Program-made: the position numbers and the translations under genes
The notes under the pieces: model-generated
Databases searched by the model: none
What the model saw: the letters and a program-made list of their open reading frames with translations, nothing else
Told to the model about the DNA's origin: nothing
Source: Rhynchonema sp. JSB1_4
Taxonomy: Eukaryota > Nematoda > Chromadorea > Monhysterida > Xyalidae
Direction of reading: 5' to 3'
Length of the DNA: 64,000 bases
Assembly (NCBI GenBank): GCA_030248065.1
Contig: JASAMV010002479.1
Coordinates: forward strand, 43,012 to 107,011
Part shown: piece after piece, positions 1 through 21,000 of the stretch
Position numbering within the stretch: the first letter of the stretch is position 1
Layout of the letters: each line of letters opens with the position of its first letter

Positions 1-132
1 TAGAGTTTCTGCTGTAAGGCTACTTTTGAAGCTGCTTTGGTTTGTGATTTCACAAGGCACCAAAAAATTTACCCAATGGAAGCAGCTATCGACATTTATT
101 AAGTCTTTGATTTTGCAGTAACCAGAGATGTG

Positions 133-275
133 GCGGTAAAACAACAGTGAAAAAACAGCGGGGGCAAAAACAGCGGCTTTTGAAAAACAGCGGCCACTCG
201 AATGTGTATAATTGCCTAAGCCTAAGCCTGAGGCTGTCTATCGCTGGGCCTGTTTTTTTCACTACTGTTTTTGCG
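133..275. repeat. Short imperfect inverted repeat upstream of the first PKC exon
   Basis: A left arm reading AACAGTGAAAAAACAGCG pairs with a right arm near 245-275 reading CGCTGGGCCTGTTTTTTTCA. The loop contains short CCTAAG/CCTGAG repeats, which recur in a second inverted repeat near 37490. It lies in an intron of the PKC gene or 5' of it. The upstream PKC exons are not recognisable in the first 580 bases, so they are probably outside the window. Confidence 0.4.
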
Positions 276-586
276 TGCCCCAACCATAGGTGTGCGTCTA
301 ACAGAAGGGTCCTGAGCTTATCAGAGTTTAAACTGTTAAACTTGTATATCCGTGTTCCGTGTAGCCAGTACTTAAACTTTCCCAAATAGAAGATTGGAGG
401 CCAAAATAGCCCATTTTTTTCTTTTGCAACATTCCACATTAACAGACTCGGGCCATTGACTTGGGCTAACGTTCTGGGGTTTGGCACCGAAGTAGGTCTC
501 ACTCACCCTCCTCCGAACAAATTTAGGGAAGGTACATATCGTAGGTACGTACCCTATTTTCGTGACCCCATCATTTTGTCGCACAG

Positions 587-7187
<6,601 letters not shown>

Positions 7188-9055
7188 TTGAATGATCAAT
7201 TATTGATCTGCTATCGATTAACTGATTGGACACTATCATCAGATCAAATTAACCAACAACGAATTACCATTAGCAATCATCGTATGTATGACATACAGAA
7301 TTGACGCGTTTCGCACTTCATGTACTATTATTATGGCATACTATCAACGCCTTGACATCATGGTATTATATTCAAATACACACGCACAATCTCTCAAAAG
7401 TTCGCTGTGCTATAGATCTTTATACTGTATGTTTGCTGGACAATCGGTATAGTTTTTATTTTTGGTCAAAGTCCGTTTTACGTTTAAACACTGTTCATAC
7501 ATCTGCTGTATACAATATTATGTCATGTTGTTTGTTCATAGTCTTAAAGTATATAGACAAATATTTCAACAAATATTATTCTCAATTTTACGTTCAATGA
7601 TATGTGGGCGGAAAGAGCTCCGGTACAGCCCGCCATTCCATGGGAAACGACCACGATAGTTGCCGGAGTTGGGATTTGCTTTGCATCTCCATCCATCCTC
7701 ACTTGAATGATTCAAACTGAATCGAAAAACTTGAAATTGTGGTATAATTGGACGATTTAGTGCATAAGCTTTGAAATGCCCATTTTGATGACGATGATGA
7801 TAATTGCACATTTTATGAAAATACAATGCTCTTTGGTGACTCAAATTGTGATTTTCATGTATGAATATGTGTATAACTATTTTGTGCAGATTTTATTTGC
7901 ATGACTGCCAGAGTAACAATTATATTATTAAAAATAATGGACTCAAATAAATGTAATATGCCTAATTTTCACAGCGCAACAGGAAAGACCTCACAATTAC
8001 ACAGTTGAAAATATTCCTTGAATTAGTCAAGCTTTGACCACGCGACAGTGCAACTGTGGTCATGGAAATTTTAGCATCGCGATTTTTAACATTAGAAATG
8101 AAAGCAATTCTCCCATTAAACGCCGTTTCAGCTGAACTGGAGCCGGAACAAAAATTTTTTGAAGACTCAAATTTTTTCGTCACGTGACCCGTCATGCGGG
8201 GATCAAGTACGGCTATTTTAAGGAGATTCTGGCTATTCCAGCCGCAGAACGTGACTTGGTCTTTGGTATCATATTTCTCTGTGTTAGTTGACAGTTTGTG
8301 GTGTACGAACTAACTGCGCAAGCTGTAGCAGACAACTAAATTGCAGATCGATGGTGATGGTTCAATACCGATACCGAACTGTGAATACCAGGGGACTTAT
8401 GTAGTTATCACTGTTTTTTGAGACAAAAATGGTGGTGGTGGGGGGGGGGGTTCGGAACATGTTCGTGGTTTGGGTGCGCTTTTGGACAACCCATTTGTAA
8501 TTCCCAACTTTTCGACTAAATTTAACTGCGGAAAGCACACTTTCCATACAAAAAGTTGTGATCATGGTCAGGAAGCGGTCTCAGGCGCGGAGTTACGAAG
8601 TCATCGTTAGCGCCATCGTGTTTGTCGAGTCGGAAAACCCCCATATGCGATACTAATATTTCTGATTCTGATGTCAAGTAACGTCTGTGTTCTGACTAGT
8701 AATTTGTGGAAAAAAGGGAAAGAACGTTTTTGCAAAAATGTCAACTGTATCTTGCCCGCACTCGCGCGAGCGGGCACGCAGCGGGACGGAAATTCGCATG
8801 AACCTGAAAGTCCACGCCATGCAAGTTGTGTGCAAATTTGGGCTTCTCGAGTTGCGTCTTGTCAGAATGGCATGAGTTTTCATTTTTGAACTCGCGCAAT
8901 GGGAATCATGCATTGTGAAGCACAGGCGCCGAATTTTGGGGCACAAGTCCTGGAAAACAGGCTAGTCTTGGAATTGAATAAATTAACCATTTCGTTCATT
9001 TTCCTTTCCCAAACCGCTGCCTTTTCCCAAGATTCCTCTGATCGTGACTCAGATC
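7188..9055. other. Intergenic region between PKC and the Kelch-like gene
   Basis: The first part should be the PKC 3' UTR; it is AT-rich with no clear ORF. A run of about 10 G occurs at 8440-8450, and a TCACGTGA palindrome near 8180. Short ORFs here lack recognisable content or splice context. The 5' end of the Kelch gene's transcript probably lies in the last few hundred bases. Confidence 0.5.
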
Positions 9056-11307
9056 ATGACTTCAAATCATCGTGTCATACTGTGTGCCGTCGTGTTGCTG
9101 CTTTTGATTGGTGTAGATGCCGCACATGATGGTTGGTGTCCTTGTCAGAATGACTTTATTTTATTTTCATGCGTTCGTTTTTTTTCGTTGGAAGAATAAA
9201 TTCACTTTCCATAAGAACTTCTCTTTTACACAAACACGCCTTCTGACATGCAGGTGACCCCAACCGTTCGGTAGTTCTGTTGGTCGAATATCGATTGCGC
9301 CAAATCCGATTGCTAGACGTGCATAACAACGGCAGTGTGTCGGTGTTGCACGGCTGTGAGCATGTGCGAATTCAGGGCCCGTCTTGGGCCGAACACACGT
9401 TGATCTACACCGGACAGACGCTGTACTCGATTCAGACGCAAATCGGTTCGACCTTTCTTTAAGGTTTCAGTATTATTTCCCATTTTCTTATTTAAATTGC
9501 GACCAAATGTTTCAAGGTTGGTGGGAGCAAACTGGCGACAACAAACTGGCGATGTTGAACACGGACGGCACGTGGAGCCAGCTCGATGCCTTGCCGCAAA
9601 TAAGACGACGACGTGAGTGAAGCGGTCAACTTCACCGTCGCGCTGAGAACCTGTCACTGTTTGGTGTTTCAGCGTTTGCTGGTGCCGGTTACCTACATCG
9701 TACTGGACAGCTGTTTGTGTGTGGTTGTCAGACAGATGGACCGTGGCAGCCATTGTCTTGCACCAGGTACCCACATCGGCTGGTTTATCTTGCTTGAGGG
9801 TAACGACAGCGCTTGCACTTTTCTTTGGACCCCAATAAATTCAAGCGTGTACCGTTTGATTATGCACCAGCCACCACTAGTGCAGGTCATGTGCGTTGCG
9901 CAAAGTTAATGGTGGCAGATGGGTGACACGTGGACTTGTCGCTGGCATCGACACCTGGGGCACCACTGTGATTGGGAGTGAATCGGTGAGTCCAGCTGCT
10001 GTGCGGGTAGACAAACCTTTGATCGAGTTGCCTCGCAGTCGCAATACAGTGTGAGTGAACCAGCTTCCACTCTAGGTACCATAGAATAGAAACCCACAAT
10101 TGACGTGGGAAACAGCGTGCGCATTAAATACCGCGTTGCTCCCATAAAAAATGCGCTGCAGCTGAACAGTCCCGCCGTGACAGCTTTGGAAAAGTTTGCT
10201 AATGCAACAAGATCTGTGTTTCCAGGGCGATGCACTGTACATCACCGGAGGTCTGGGTGGTCCAATGGCACGTCGGTCACAGGCAATCGAGTACTACCCA
10301 AACAACGACAGCTACAGATTGTTGCCCTCATTACGCCACCGACGTCATGGTCATGCGGCTGCACTCTATGCGCCACATCTGTTGATCGTTAGTGAATGGG
10401 TCGTGAGAGCGTTGGGAACACTATACCATTCAGTCAGTTTAACTCATGAGCTGCCTATGATGATTTCTTATCTTGAAAATGGGCTCTGACGATATCCAGG
10501 ATACTTACATAGCATGTGCGTGATGCGATTCTCAAAGGCATTTCCTTCATGTGTCCAGGTGTGCGGCGGTCAGTACGAGCAGTTCAACACTGAACACCCG
10601 GTGATGTCATGCGAGCGATTGGACACTGATCAACCGACTGAATGGATTGTGATGGATGCAATCAACCTGCCGTTGTCCTTCAGTCGCATACTCGCAATCG
10701 GCAAGCAACTCGTGGCGCTCGGTGGATGGGACAACGAAAATGGTAGTGATTAGTTGATTTGATTGATTGCTTTATCTTTCAATTGACGCGGCCTGTTGAA
10801 CGTTGATCAATATCGCTTACATACATAAGTTGACTTAAAAAACTCGTGGATCCGGATTGATAAATCATGTCATGTAGATTAGGTAAAGGACACGTCATTT
10901 CTTGTTGGATGACCGCTTAAAATCAATTTAAGGAGGATTCAACCTGCACATTCACTTGTTCAATGGCACAAAATGGACCAGAGATGGCCAACTACAGTAC
11001 TCCGGTGACCCATACCCCGGTGTTGCTGCTGCCGTCGTACCCTACTGTTTCGCGAGAAGAACTTCATGTCCAGGTGACTGTGTTGCTTCTTCAGTGGTAT
11101 CAAAGCGTTACAGTGCATAACTCTTCCCACTTCACACACGTTACAGAACCGCCAAGTTCGCCTGCCACTGTTCACGACACCACAACGACATTGAGGTCCA
11201 CAACATCCGCACATTTGACAACCGAAATTACTCACACTTTTTCGAGCATGTTTTTTCTGAGTTGTTGCTTTATCTGCCTGCTATTCAGAATTATTTGGTC
11301 TGTCTAA
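9056..11307 (+). CDS. Kelch-like ectodomain protein with signal peptide, Thr-rich stalk and C-terminal hydrophobic anchor
   Basis: Predicted cell-surface protein of 422 aa. Exons: 9056-9131, 9254-9445, 9517-9612, 9673-9766, 9886-10048, 10226-10387, 10559-10742, 10933-11073, 11147-11307. All splice phases agree. The start is chosen because it opens a clear signal peptide (MTSNHRVILCAVVLLLLIGV). The middle contains Kelch-type blades: GDALYITGGLGG with a following YYP and RHGHAAA, CGGQYEQF, and LVALGGWDNENG, arranged like a beta-propeller. The last exon encodes a Ser/Thr-rich stalk (TTTTLRSTTSAHLTTE) and then a hydrophobic end (MFFLSCCFICLLFRIIWSV) directly before the stop. That end could be a transmembrane helix or a GPI signal. 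An AATAAA lies at 11631. An in-frame alternative 3' exon near 11343-11480 is possible but not needed. The ligand is unknown. Confidence 0.8.
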
Positions 11308-12021
11308 TTTTTTCCAATGTGCATTTCTTGCCGTTCCTACAGCTCTCTCGCCACCCGAAGTACCGTGTCTCCAAGTGTGCGCTGCTGGTGTGCCCATTTG
11401 GGAAGAAACAAAGAATGAAGAATTGGCGATGCCATGCTGTGGACTGCCACATTGTTGCGCAAAGGGAAAGGAAGACTTCTGAATGGAAATTGATCAAGAC
11501 AGTCATTTTCTCATGTACTATATTATTTAGTATGTTATTGCTCGCAAGACTAAGACTTTCGAGTTCAACCTCTGGATCACGCAAGACGATCATTACTGTT
11601 CCACGCTATCGTTTGACTGCTAAGCTCGGCAATAAATCCATATTTATTTCTTCCATTCCACCACCCACACTTCATTCTGTACAAACGACTAGGCTGTATC
11701 ACTGAAGTCCCAGTGATGCTAACAAGCACTAAGAAACCATGGTCCGAATCGAAGATGAAACGGAAACGTCAGTGTAATACAATACCGCGATAACCTCCAA
11801 GAAGTGTCATAAAAAGAACAAAAAGCAATGAAAACAAAAATATAAATGGGCAGATAGAATAAATGAACAGACATTGAATGAAAGTGCACAAAGGAATATA
11901 GCAATCAGGTGCAGAACAATGCCATTGGAATACTGTATTAAAAGGCGCGCCGCCACCAGAAACCCGACCGCTGATTAAGAATAAGCCGAAGTAAGTTAGT
12001 GAGAAAAACATTCGAAACCAA
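11308..12021. other. Intergenic, convergent 3' ends
   Basis: The + strand Kelch gene and the - strand CCP gene end toward each other here. It contains the Kelch 3' UTR and polyadenylation signal AATAAA at 11631-11636. A Cys-rich open stretch at 11343-11480 (+) starts after an AG but is not in the best gene model. Nothing else is recognisable. Confidence 0.5.
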
Positions 12022-15000
12022 TCAGAAGCAGTTCCTGCCCGTGTTGCAACATTTGAACGTTTCGGACGGACTCCATGTGCCGTTGTCCAGGCACGTGGCC
12101 ACTGCCTGTTGTGTGTATTGGGTGCCGGACGAATCGGTGAGTTGCTGCAGAATGAAACGATTCCAAGATTTCATGCAGCTCGAACAGCCAAGAGATGGAG
12201 CACACACTTACATAGCAGCTGGCCAAAGTGTGCATTGGCAAATGGCCCAGTTACTCGCTTTTCCAACGGTTGCACTCTGTTACTCGAATTACTACCGAAG
12301 TGAACTGACTACAACCAGCTTTTCTTGAATAACGAAAACGTACACAGAGGGGTTGCTTGTCTTCGGGACCACCGTTCACAGCGAGAAACGGTGGTGCACG
12401 AGGTCATCGTCAGTACACACATGTGACAACTAGCAAAGCGCCAACCTTGACAGCTGCTTGACAAGTCATGGTGATTGTCGTACCAGCAGACACCACCGTG
12501 TTGTCGGCGACGTCTGGATCGATTTTGATGTCAGACGGACTGAGATTGAGATAAAATGGCGAGTCACCAACGGCGCACGCTGCAAATAATAAACCACAGG
12601 AATTATATATCCGTAGGAAAGTTGACAAACACCTGACCATTTTCCCGAAAGATAATTGTTGGTTTACGACAACATACGCTGCAGCAAATGGTTTTGACCA
12701 GATTTCATGTGCCAACAAAACAACAATGCGACATTCCAACTCACGACATCCCACATTAGCGGCAATCTTCGCGTCACCATTGTTGTTCCAAACTCCATTG
12801 TTGCACGTGAACGTTGTCGGCGCAGTCCAAACATCCGTGTCGTCTTTGTCGTTGATTTTGCGCAACAACGGGTCCGTACTGCCTGAAACATCAGGCTCTT
12901 TGCTGACGTTCGCTTTGGGATCGGCTTGGCAGTAAAACGGGTTGTGTCATAGCATGTGATTGCGCTGTTGCTGTGCTTTCGACGAATGAAAACGTTGCTC
13001 CGAGTTGGCATGGGAACAACTTTCGCGACGCGATGATGGCGCAGAACTAGCTGACTAAGCGGTGTGTGGCATGCATTTTTCAACTCGAGCTATGGTCTTT
13101 CCTTATTATATTGGTCAAAACCCCCACTCAGCGAGCTCCCAGCTAAGCTCGAAATTGTGCGATTCCCCTTGAAAATGCAGAGAAAGAGAAATCAGACGTC
13201 ACACAGCCCACGTAAGAAGCCTGCGCACGAAACAGTGTTTCAGGCTTCTGGTGACGTTGACGGCGTGCTATAACTTTGTTCTACACGTAGCAAATTTCTA
13301 AATTCGATGCCGTACAGTAAAAGACGCCCCATGGTTAATGTCAGGTTCTAAACCCGAAAGTCAAATTCTGAAACATTCAAACAGCCAACACACACGCAGC
13401 TTGCCAGCCAGCCAGGCAGCTGCGCGCAATGTTTCAGAACCGCGCATGGTTAGCGTTCGGGTTTAGAACTTGACATTAACTATGGGGCCGTAGTTTACTT
13501 TGCGGCAGCGATTTTGAAATTTACCACAGCTGGGGTGTTCGCGCGTCTCAAAAGCTGGACCCAACGACGACAATGTCAATTGTCACAGTGCAACTAACCA
13601 GCACAGTTGGTGGTTACAGTCGTCCCCTTGCAATATCGTCCACCGACTGTCGTCGTCGAATAGGTCTCCACTGTTTCGCCGCCCATTTCCACACACGCTG
13701 CAAGGAACTTTGCATGGAATTTGACAAAAATACGCGTCAAGAGAGTAATGAGCGAAGAATAAAATACAACAACAGAAAATTTGGCCGACATTTCCAACAG
13801 GTCTGATCGGTGGCCGTCCACGTGCCATCAGCTTGGCAGGTTGACGTCTGGTCGCTGTCGAAACACGCCGTGCCAATCGTCAGTCTGGAACAATGAAATT
13901 GAGGGAAAACAGAATTTTCGCATCTTTTCTAATAGTCGGACTCTTGCAATGACGTGTCTAGTGCATTTTAGCACACCTGTTATCCAGAAGGACATAAGGC
14001 AGGGCGATTAAAGAGCGTAAAAGACCACATCAATTATCGTACCTGAGGAACAACGTCGTCCCGTAGTCGCTCGGACATCCCACAGTGGCTATGTTGCCCA
14101 CCTTAACGTAGGTCGCGTCGATTTGTTTGTCGTGCGACTCGTCCGTCGGCTTTTCGTCCGCGTCCGCCGTCGGATTCTTGAACGTGTCCGTCAACGTTGA
14201 CTTTTTGCAGACTGAAAATGCAGCATTTTGTACTCAAATGTGTTTTTTCAAGGACTTATCGCTGAAAGCGAAATTTTCAGCGAAAAACAAATCTGATTAT
14301 AACTCTTTGTGCTTGATGTAGTATTTTCATCATGCCAGCCTGATACGCTAAAGCGAGTGTTTGCAAAAATAGCAACATCAAACACTCGCATCTGATCAGG
14401 CCATTGCTTTCTACCTGTATTCACATCACACCACGCACCCTTTTCACAGCTGACGTTCTGTGTCCAATCCCAAAGCGCATCGCCCGTTCCAGTCGTCTCA
14501 GCGCAAGTCAATGTCTTGGCCGTCGTCGAGTACGCGTCATCCTCGTTGCGTAACAGCTGTTTTTCGCCTGGATTTCAAATGTATTTTAATGAACGATGTC
14601 TTCAAACGGGCAGCACATTGTTTCAGTCAATGATCTTGTCTTGTCTCAATAAGAGAGCTCAAAACAAGATAAGCTCGTTGGGTGACTTCGTCAAGCTGAC
14701 ATCTGCATTGTGGCCATGGCCTAATCCAATCTGAATTGTGCAACGTAATTTTTTGCTGCCGCCCGTTTCGACCTGGTCCACAATCGCTTTATCAGTGTGC
14801 GTGCACCTATGTATACTCTGGCAATTCTTTTGGGAGAAACTTTTCAATCGCGTTGCCTGATCGTAAAGCGCATTATGCGTGCACTGGCTACGGAAGTCAC
14901 GTGACTGCTATAGCCAGTGCACGCATCATGCGCTTTACGGATCAGGCAACGCGTTTGAAAAGTTTCTCCCAAAACAATTGTCAGAGTATACGCTTTGGTT

Positions 15001-18000
15001 TCTAAATCTAATCCGTTCAGATCAGAAGCGTGTCTCAACAGTCTGACCCTACCGATGTCGGTGCATGTCAGGCCAACGGTCGTCTTTGGCAGGTATCGAT
15101 TAGCAGCAGGACTGGCGGCGGGAGCGTAGGCCGTGCCGATGGTGTGTGCAATGATGTTGGCATCACCCGCTTCCTCGGTGATCGGACCGACCACGGGGCA
15201 TGCTGCAGTCGATATAAAGACACGCTGTTAACTATAAGCAGGTGGACCGAACTGGTAAGGTAAACAGTAAGTGTTTCACAGTTGCTTCTTTATTCGGGCG
15301 AATGTATTCTCGACAAGTTCGCAATGCTGGTTGTCGAAGGTTGAAAATTCAATGCAATAGAACAGCAAACGTGTTTTGCTCGCCCGACCAATGTCAGAGG
15401 CTTCAGCCGCTGCCGATCTAGTGACCAAAAACGATGAATGCCACTCAGAATTTACACACAATTCCGCATTTGCGCAACGCTGCCCTCATCCTGCCACTGC
15501 ATGGGTGGGGAAAAATACTTCTGACGCACTGCTAACACACGACTGACTTTTGTAGCAGGTATAGCTCTGAGCGGTCTGCCAAAGTCCTGTGCCCTGACAA
15601 GTTTCCGTCTTCGGCACCCAGTAGTAGTTGCTGTTGGTGTCGTCCTGAATGATGCAACACATTCAAACGAAATTTTTCATACGCCCCAACGACAGGTTTA
15701 TTGGTCTTCCACATCGAGCCGCTATTCATTCGTTATATGTACATGTGAGGTACGAAGATGCATAAGATACAGTCGTATAGATCTGACTATCAGGAAAGGC
15801 ACGTACATATAGTATTGTCAGGGTTGGGCAAAAAACGTTTTTTTCCAAAAAATCGTTTTTTTTTAAAAAAACGTTTTTTTTAAAAAAACGTTTTTTTAAA
15901 AACGCCCAGATGACCAAAATATGCCACCAAAAAAATGGAAAACGCTCATGTTGGGAAGAAAACGTGGTTAAATGAAGTCATTCTATGTGTTCTGAGGCAA
16001 AATAAACAGGTTTCAACCCTTTTCTAGCGAGTTGCTAAGATCCCATATCAGACCCGCATCGTGGGACAACTTTGGCCGGGGTCATCACTGAAAGTCAAAC
16101 TCCGTATATCGACGTATCTCGACAAAGTAAAAATTGGTCGAAAATTTTTTGAAAAAAATGGGACAAAAAATTGATTTTCCTTGAAAATCAGCGTACTTTC
16201 CCTGAAAAATCAGGGAAAATCAAGGAAATTCAGGGTTTAAAAAAACGAAAAACGACCCAGGCGTTTTTTTTAAAAAAACGTCGTTTTTTAAGAAAAAACG
16301 CCGTCGTTTTTTTTGCCCAACCCTGTGTATTGTACCTCCTACACTGCTGCCGAAGAACTCTGTTTGGGCTTACCTTCAGTGCCTGAACGTAAGTCGTATC
16401 TTCAATGCCAGCGCAGGACACTGTTACGGTCGTGCCGGGTATGTACTTGGTGCCTATACATTGGTGATGAAACATTATGCTCAACAACATACACGGAACG
16501 AAAAACACTTCTTCCACATACGTAGAACCCACAAAATAATCATCATCATGATTAAAAGATATGGGAAATCTTAAAACTAATAAGAAAACTTTGGTGATAA
16601 CCAGACACAGGTGGCGTGTATGCGGTCTTGATGATGTGTGTGCCAGCAACAATTGGGCAAGCTGTAATCAGCAGTGTTTGAGGAAGATCTTGTAACGTTC
16701 TGAACATCTGAACATGTAGGAGACCAACTCTTGACGCAAACGTGCTCGTCGACGGACCAAGTGCTGTCTGCCTGACAGGTGCTCGTTTGGTCGGCTGTGT
16801 AGCAGGGCGTCCACGTGTTGGTAGCACCGGTGCACAACCTGTGTGATGTTTCACATCCACAAACTGGCTTCCATGACAGATTGGCTGACAGACTTCTATC
16901 AGCGATAGTGTGCATCCGCACGAGTCTTACCAAGTACCTGACACAAAGCTTTGTGCTTAAGCTGACAAAAAGATGCTAGTAAGGTCCTCTCGTCACGTGA
17001 ACCTGTAGTCCGTATATCCACTGGGACATGTCATCGTTTCGACATTTCCCACTGCGACGTAGTTCTTCGAATTTGCATTCAACAGCACGGTGCCGGTGGT
17101 GAGACTGTTGCCTACCGCTTCGGCCACATTGCGGAACGTTGTCGTCAAGTCCTCCACCACACAGACTGCAAAGATGGTGTCAAACGAGCACAGCAAGTAT
17201 GTATCACAACGTTCCCAGCCCAGTCCCAATCTCTTAACAATGGTAGCTATGTAGTACTCCATTTCGTATCTCTGTATACAGTATGTACCTTTCTGACAGC
17301 TGACATTCTGCGTCCAATCCCATGAAGCGTCGCCGGTGCCGGCCGTTTCAGGGCAGGTCATTGTCTTGGTCGTGCTCAAATAAGCATCGTCTTCGTTACG
17401 CAGCAGTTGTTTGGTGGCCAGGTCAGTGCACGACAAGGTCACTGTCGTCTTTGGCAGGTATCGATCGCCGGTCGGACTTGCCGTCGGATTGTAAGCCGTG
17501 GCAATGACGTGCGTCACAATGTTTGCATCACCGGCCTCCTCCGTGATCGGACCCACTTTGGGGCAGGCTGAAACGGGAAACGAATGTGCATAATAATTGA
17601 TATTCTTATATTATGTATTTGAAACAAAAATTGTGGAACGACACGAACATTTGTAGCAAGTGTACGCCTGTGCGGTCTGCCACAGTCCTGTGGCCAGACA
17701 GGTTTCGGTCTTTGCCACCCAACCGTAGGCATCGTTGGTGTCATCCTGGAATATGATAACGCATGAGCTGGCGACATGGATTTTTTAACCGCATTTAGTA
17801 GGTTATTTTTTGAAAAGCTGGTAAATTTTCAAATTTAGTAGCCTAAAAGCTACTAAATTTTGTATTTTGGCCAAAAAAGCTAGTAAATTGGCATTTCAGC
17901 GGCAAAAAAAGCTACTAAATTTTTGATTTTACTAGCTTCTTGCTACTAACCCATTTTGAAAAAATAAACCCTGGCTGGCGACCCTTACAAAACTGCAGCT

Positions 18001-21000
18001 GAAAACTGACATGCAACGCGTCAACATAGGTTCCGGCCTCAATTCCCGCACACGACACGGTCACCGTTGTGCCGACGATGTAGCGCGTGTTCTGGACGAC
18101 CGGTGAGTAGGCCGTTTTGATTGTGTGCGTTCCGCCAACGACCGGACAGGCTGAAAGTTATACGGTCGTTTTATCATCTGAGTGAGCTATTTGTTAAGTG
18201 AAAACGCCGACTCTTGATGCAAACGTGGTCATCGACACTCCATGTGCTGTCAGCCTGACACGTGCTTGTCTGGTCAGCGTTGTAGCACGGCAGCCACGTG
18301 TTGTCGGCACCCGTGCACAGTCTGCACATGTAGCTCAGTGTTTATAAGACCCGGTTAATGCATACAACGATTTTTGGATGATGTTCGTTAGGAACTAGAA
18401 TGCTGGCCATGCAATGCAAAACAACACCTGTTGACAGTGTAGGCGCTTGGACATGTCACCGTGACGACATTGGTCGGCACGACGTAGTTCTTTGAGTTGG
18501 CCGTCAACACCACGGTTCCGGTGGTGAGGGTGCCCGACGGTAGTTCAGCTTGCGTTCGGAAGGTAGCCTTTAGGTCTTCGATGATGCAGACTGGAATGAT
18601 AGAAGAACAGATTTATTCCTGTTGATTACACTTTTTTTACTCAAGCGGCGAGAAGGCATATGCATATGAACGGATGTCTTTCCCTGTACCTTTCTGACAG
18701 CTGACATTCTGCGTCCAATCCCATGAAGCGTCGCCGGTGCCGGCCGTTTCAGGGCAGGTCATTGTCTTGGTCGTGCTCAAATAAGCATCGTCTTCGTTAC
18801 GCAGCAGTTGTTTGGTGGCCAGGTCAGTGCACGACAAGGTCACTGTCGTCTTTGGCAGGTATCGATCGCCGGTCGGACTTGCCGTCGGATTGTAAGCCGT
18901 GGCAATGACGTGCGCCACAATGTTTGCATCACCGGCCTCCTCCGTGATCGGACCCACTTTGGGGCAGGCTGAAATAAAAACAGAAGTTGTCAAAAAGGAC
19001 AACCTTGTGGCTAAACAATAATTCACAACAAACATTTGTAGCAAGTGTATGCCTGGGCCGTCTGCCACAATCCTGTTGCCAGACAGGTTTCGGTCTTTGC
19101 CACCCACCCGTAGGCGTTGTTGGTGTCATCCTGGAGAACAAACCTACCAGGATTGATGTTGGTCAGGAAAAACGAGTAGAGCAATTAATAAAAAAGGAAA
19201 ACAAGAAAAGCCTGACATGCAACGCGTCAACATAGGTTCCGGCCTCAATTCCCGCACACGACACGGTCACCGATGTGCCGACGATGTAGCGCGTGTTCTG
19301 GACGACAGGTGAGTAGGCCGTTTTGATTGTGTGCGTTCCGCCAACGACCGGACAGGCTGAAAGTTAAATAATGTTTTTCATCCGCCTTTCAAGTGATTAA
19401 TGGACAGAAAACCGACTCTTGATGCAAACGTGGTCATCGACACTCCATGTGCTGTCAGCCTGACACGTGCTTGGCTGATCGGTGTTGGCGCACGGCAGCC
19501 ACGTGTTGTCGGCACCCGTGCACAGTCTGAAGGAAAAGTCAGGAGAATTTTTGTAGACTGGAAGTCTGCTAGCCAGCGCAACGTGTAGCGTGTGGCGTGC
19601 AAAGCAGCGTGTGTCTGCACGGTTGCATGAGTATAAGTGCAACTTTGAGCCGCAGCCAGACAGCGTTCCCATCGCTCAGTTGGTAGAGCAACTGGCTGTC
19701 CAGGCCTGGTGGCTGGGAGGTCGGAGGTTCGAGTCCTTCCGGGAGCATACATACGTTTGGTGTGGCGGTTCAGTGTTCACATTTTACTTACAGTATAGGT
19801 CAGACCGATGAGCGTCTGGAGCACAATGTTAGCATGCACAAAAGCAAACACATTGCTCAATGCTGGTTTCCAGAGGAATCGTACACTATTCTCCTTGGGG
19901 ACAACGGAACGGACCTGTTGACGGTGTATGCGCTTGGACATTTCACGGTCACCACGTTGGTTGGAATGACATAGTTCTTTGAATTGGCTGTGTAAATGAT
20001 TGATCCGGTGGTTAACGTGTGCGTTGGAAGTTCGGCTTGGGTTCGGAATGTGCTTGTCAAGTCCTCAATGATGCACACTGAAACATCGCAGGTATTTATA
20101 AAAAAACTAATTGCATCAGCGATCAGGTGAACACAATTGCAGTAAGGTCAGATGCACCAATGCAGATGAATATACATACATACACGCCTTGTTCAATAAG
20201 AATTACCCACGTACCTGGCTGACAATCGACGTTCTGTCCCCAGTCCCACTGACTGGTGCTCTGGCAGGTCATCAGCTTGGCTACGTGGCTGTACTGAGCA
20301 GTCGTTTCGTCATTCTTCAGTAATGATTTGGTGCCAATGTTGGCACACGACTTGGTCACCGTCGTGCCTGTGAAGCGGGTATTATTGTGTCAAATTAAAA
20401 GAAGTTGGAAAGCCAAGCATTTTCATGGACAGAAGTCTCCCTCATGATGAGCACCTTCAATGTAGCGCGTCGCAATTGCAGCAGGTGAATAGTCAATGGT
20501 GGTTGTGTGCGCTGTGAGACTGCCGCCAATGTTTCCGACCGCGGGACAGGCTGAAAATAAGGTTGAATAAGGAACCTTTGAGACGCTCTTTCGACCAACT
20601 AAATATCATCAATATTCTTACTCGTCACACACGCGTGCGCAGTGATGGTCCACGTGGAGTCCGCTTGACACACGCTCGGTTGGTCAACGTTGTAGCACGG
20701 AATCCAGGTGCCCGTGCACAAACTGCAAAAGGAACGTGAAAATTATTACAAGAAGCAAATTGCACCGTCCAAATTAACCAAAAAGCCAAACCGATTGGTT
20801 GTGTATCCACTTGGGCACGTGACAGTGGCAGTACCGGTTGACTTGATGTACTTTGTTGTGCCGGCGGTGTGTATCAAGGATGGCGCGACCGAACTGGCTG
20901 TGGGCAACTCGGCTTTGGTGCGGAATGTGTCAGTCAAGGTCTTCAGGGTGCACACTGTAAAACGTGATAGGACGATGTTTAGAAAAACAGCGCTGTCCAT

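Noticed and set aside
11343..11480. Alternative last exon of the Kelch gene with a CC-rich end
   Set aside because: The exon at 11147-11307 is in phase, ends in a clean stalk plus anchor and stops before this stretch. The alternative would need skipping of that exon.
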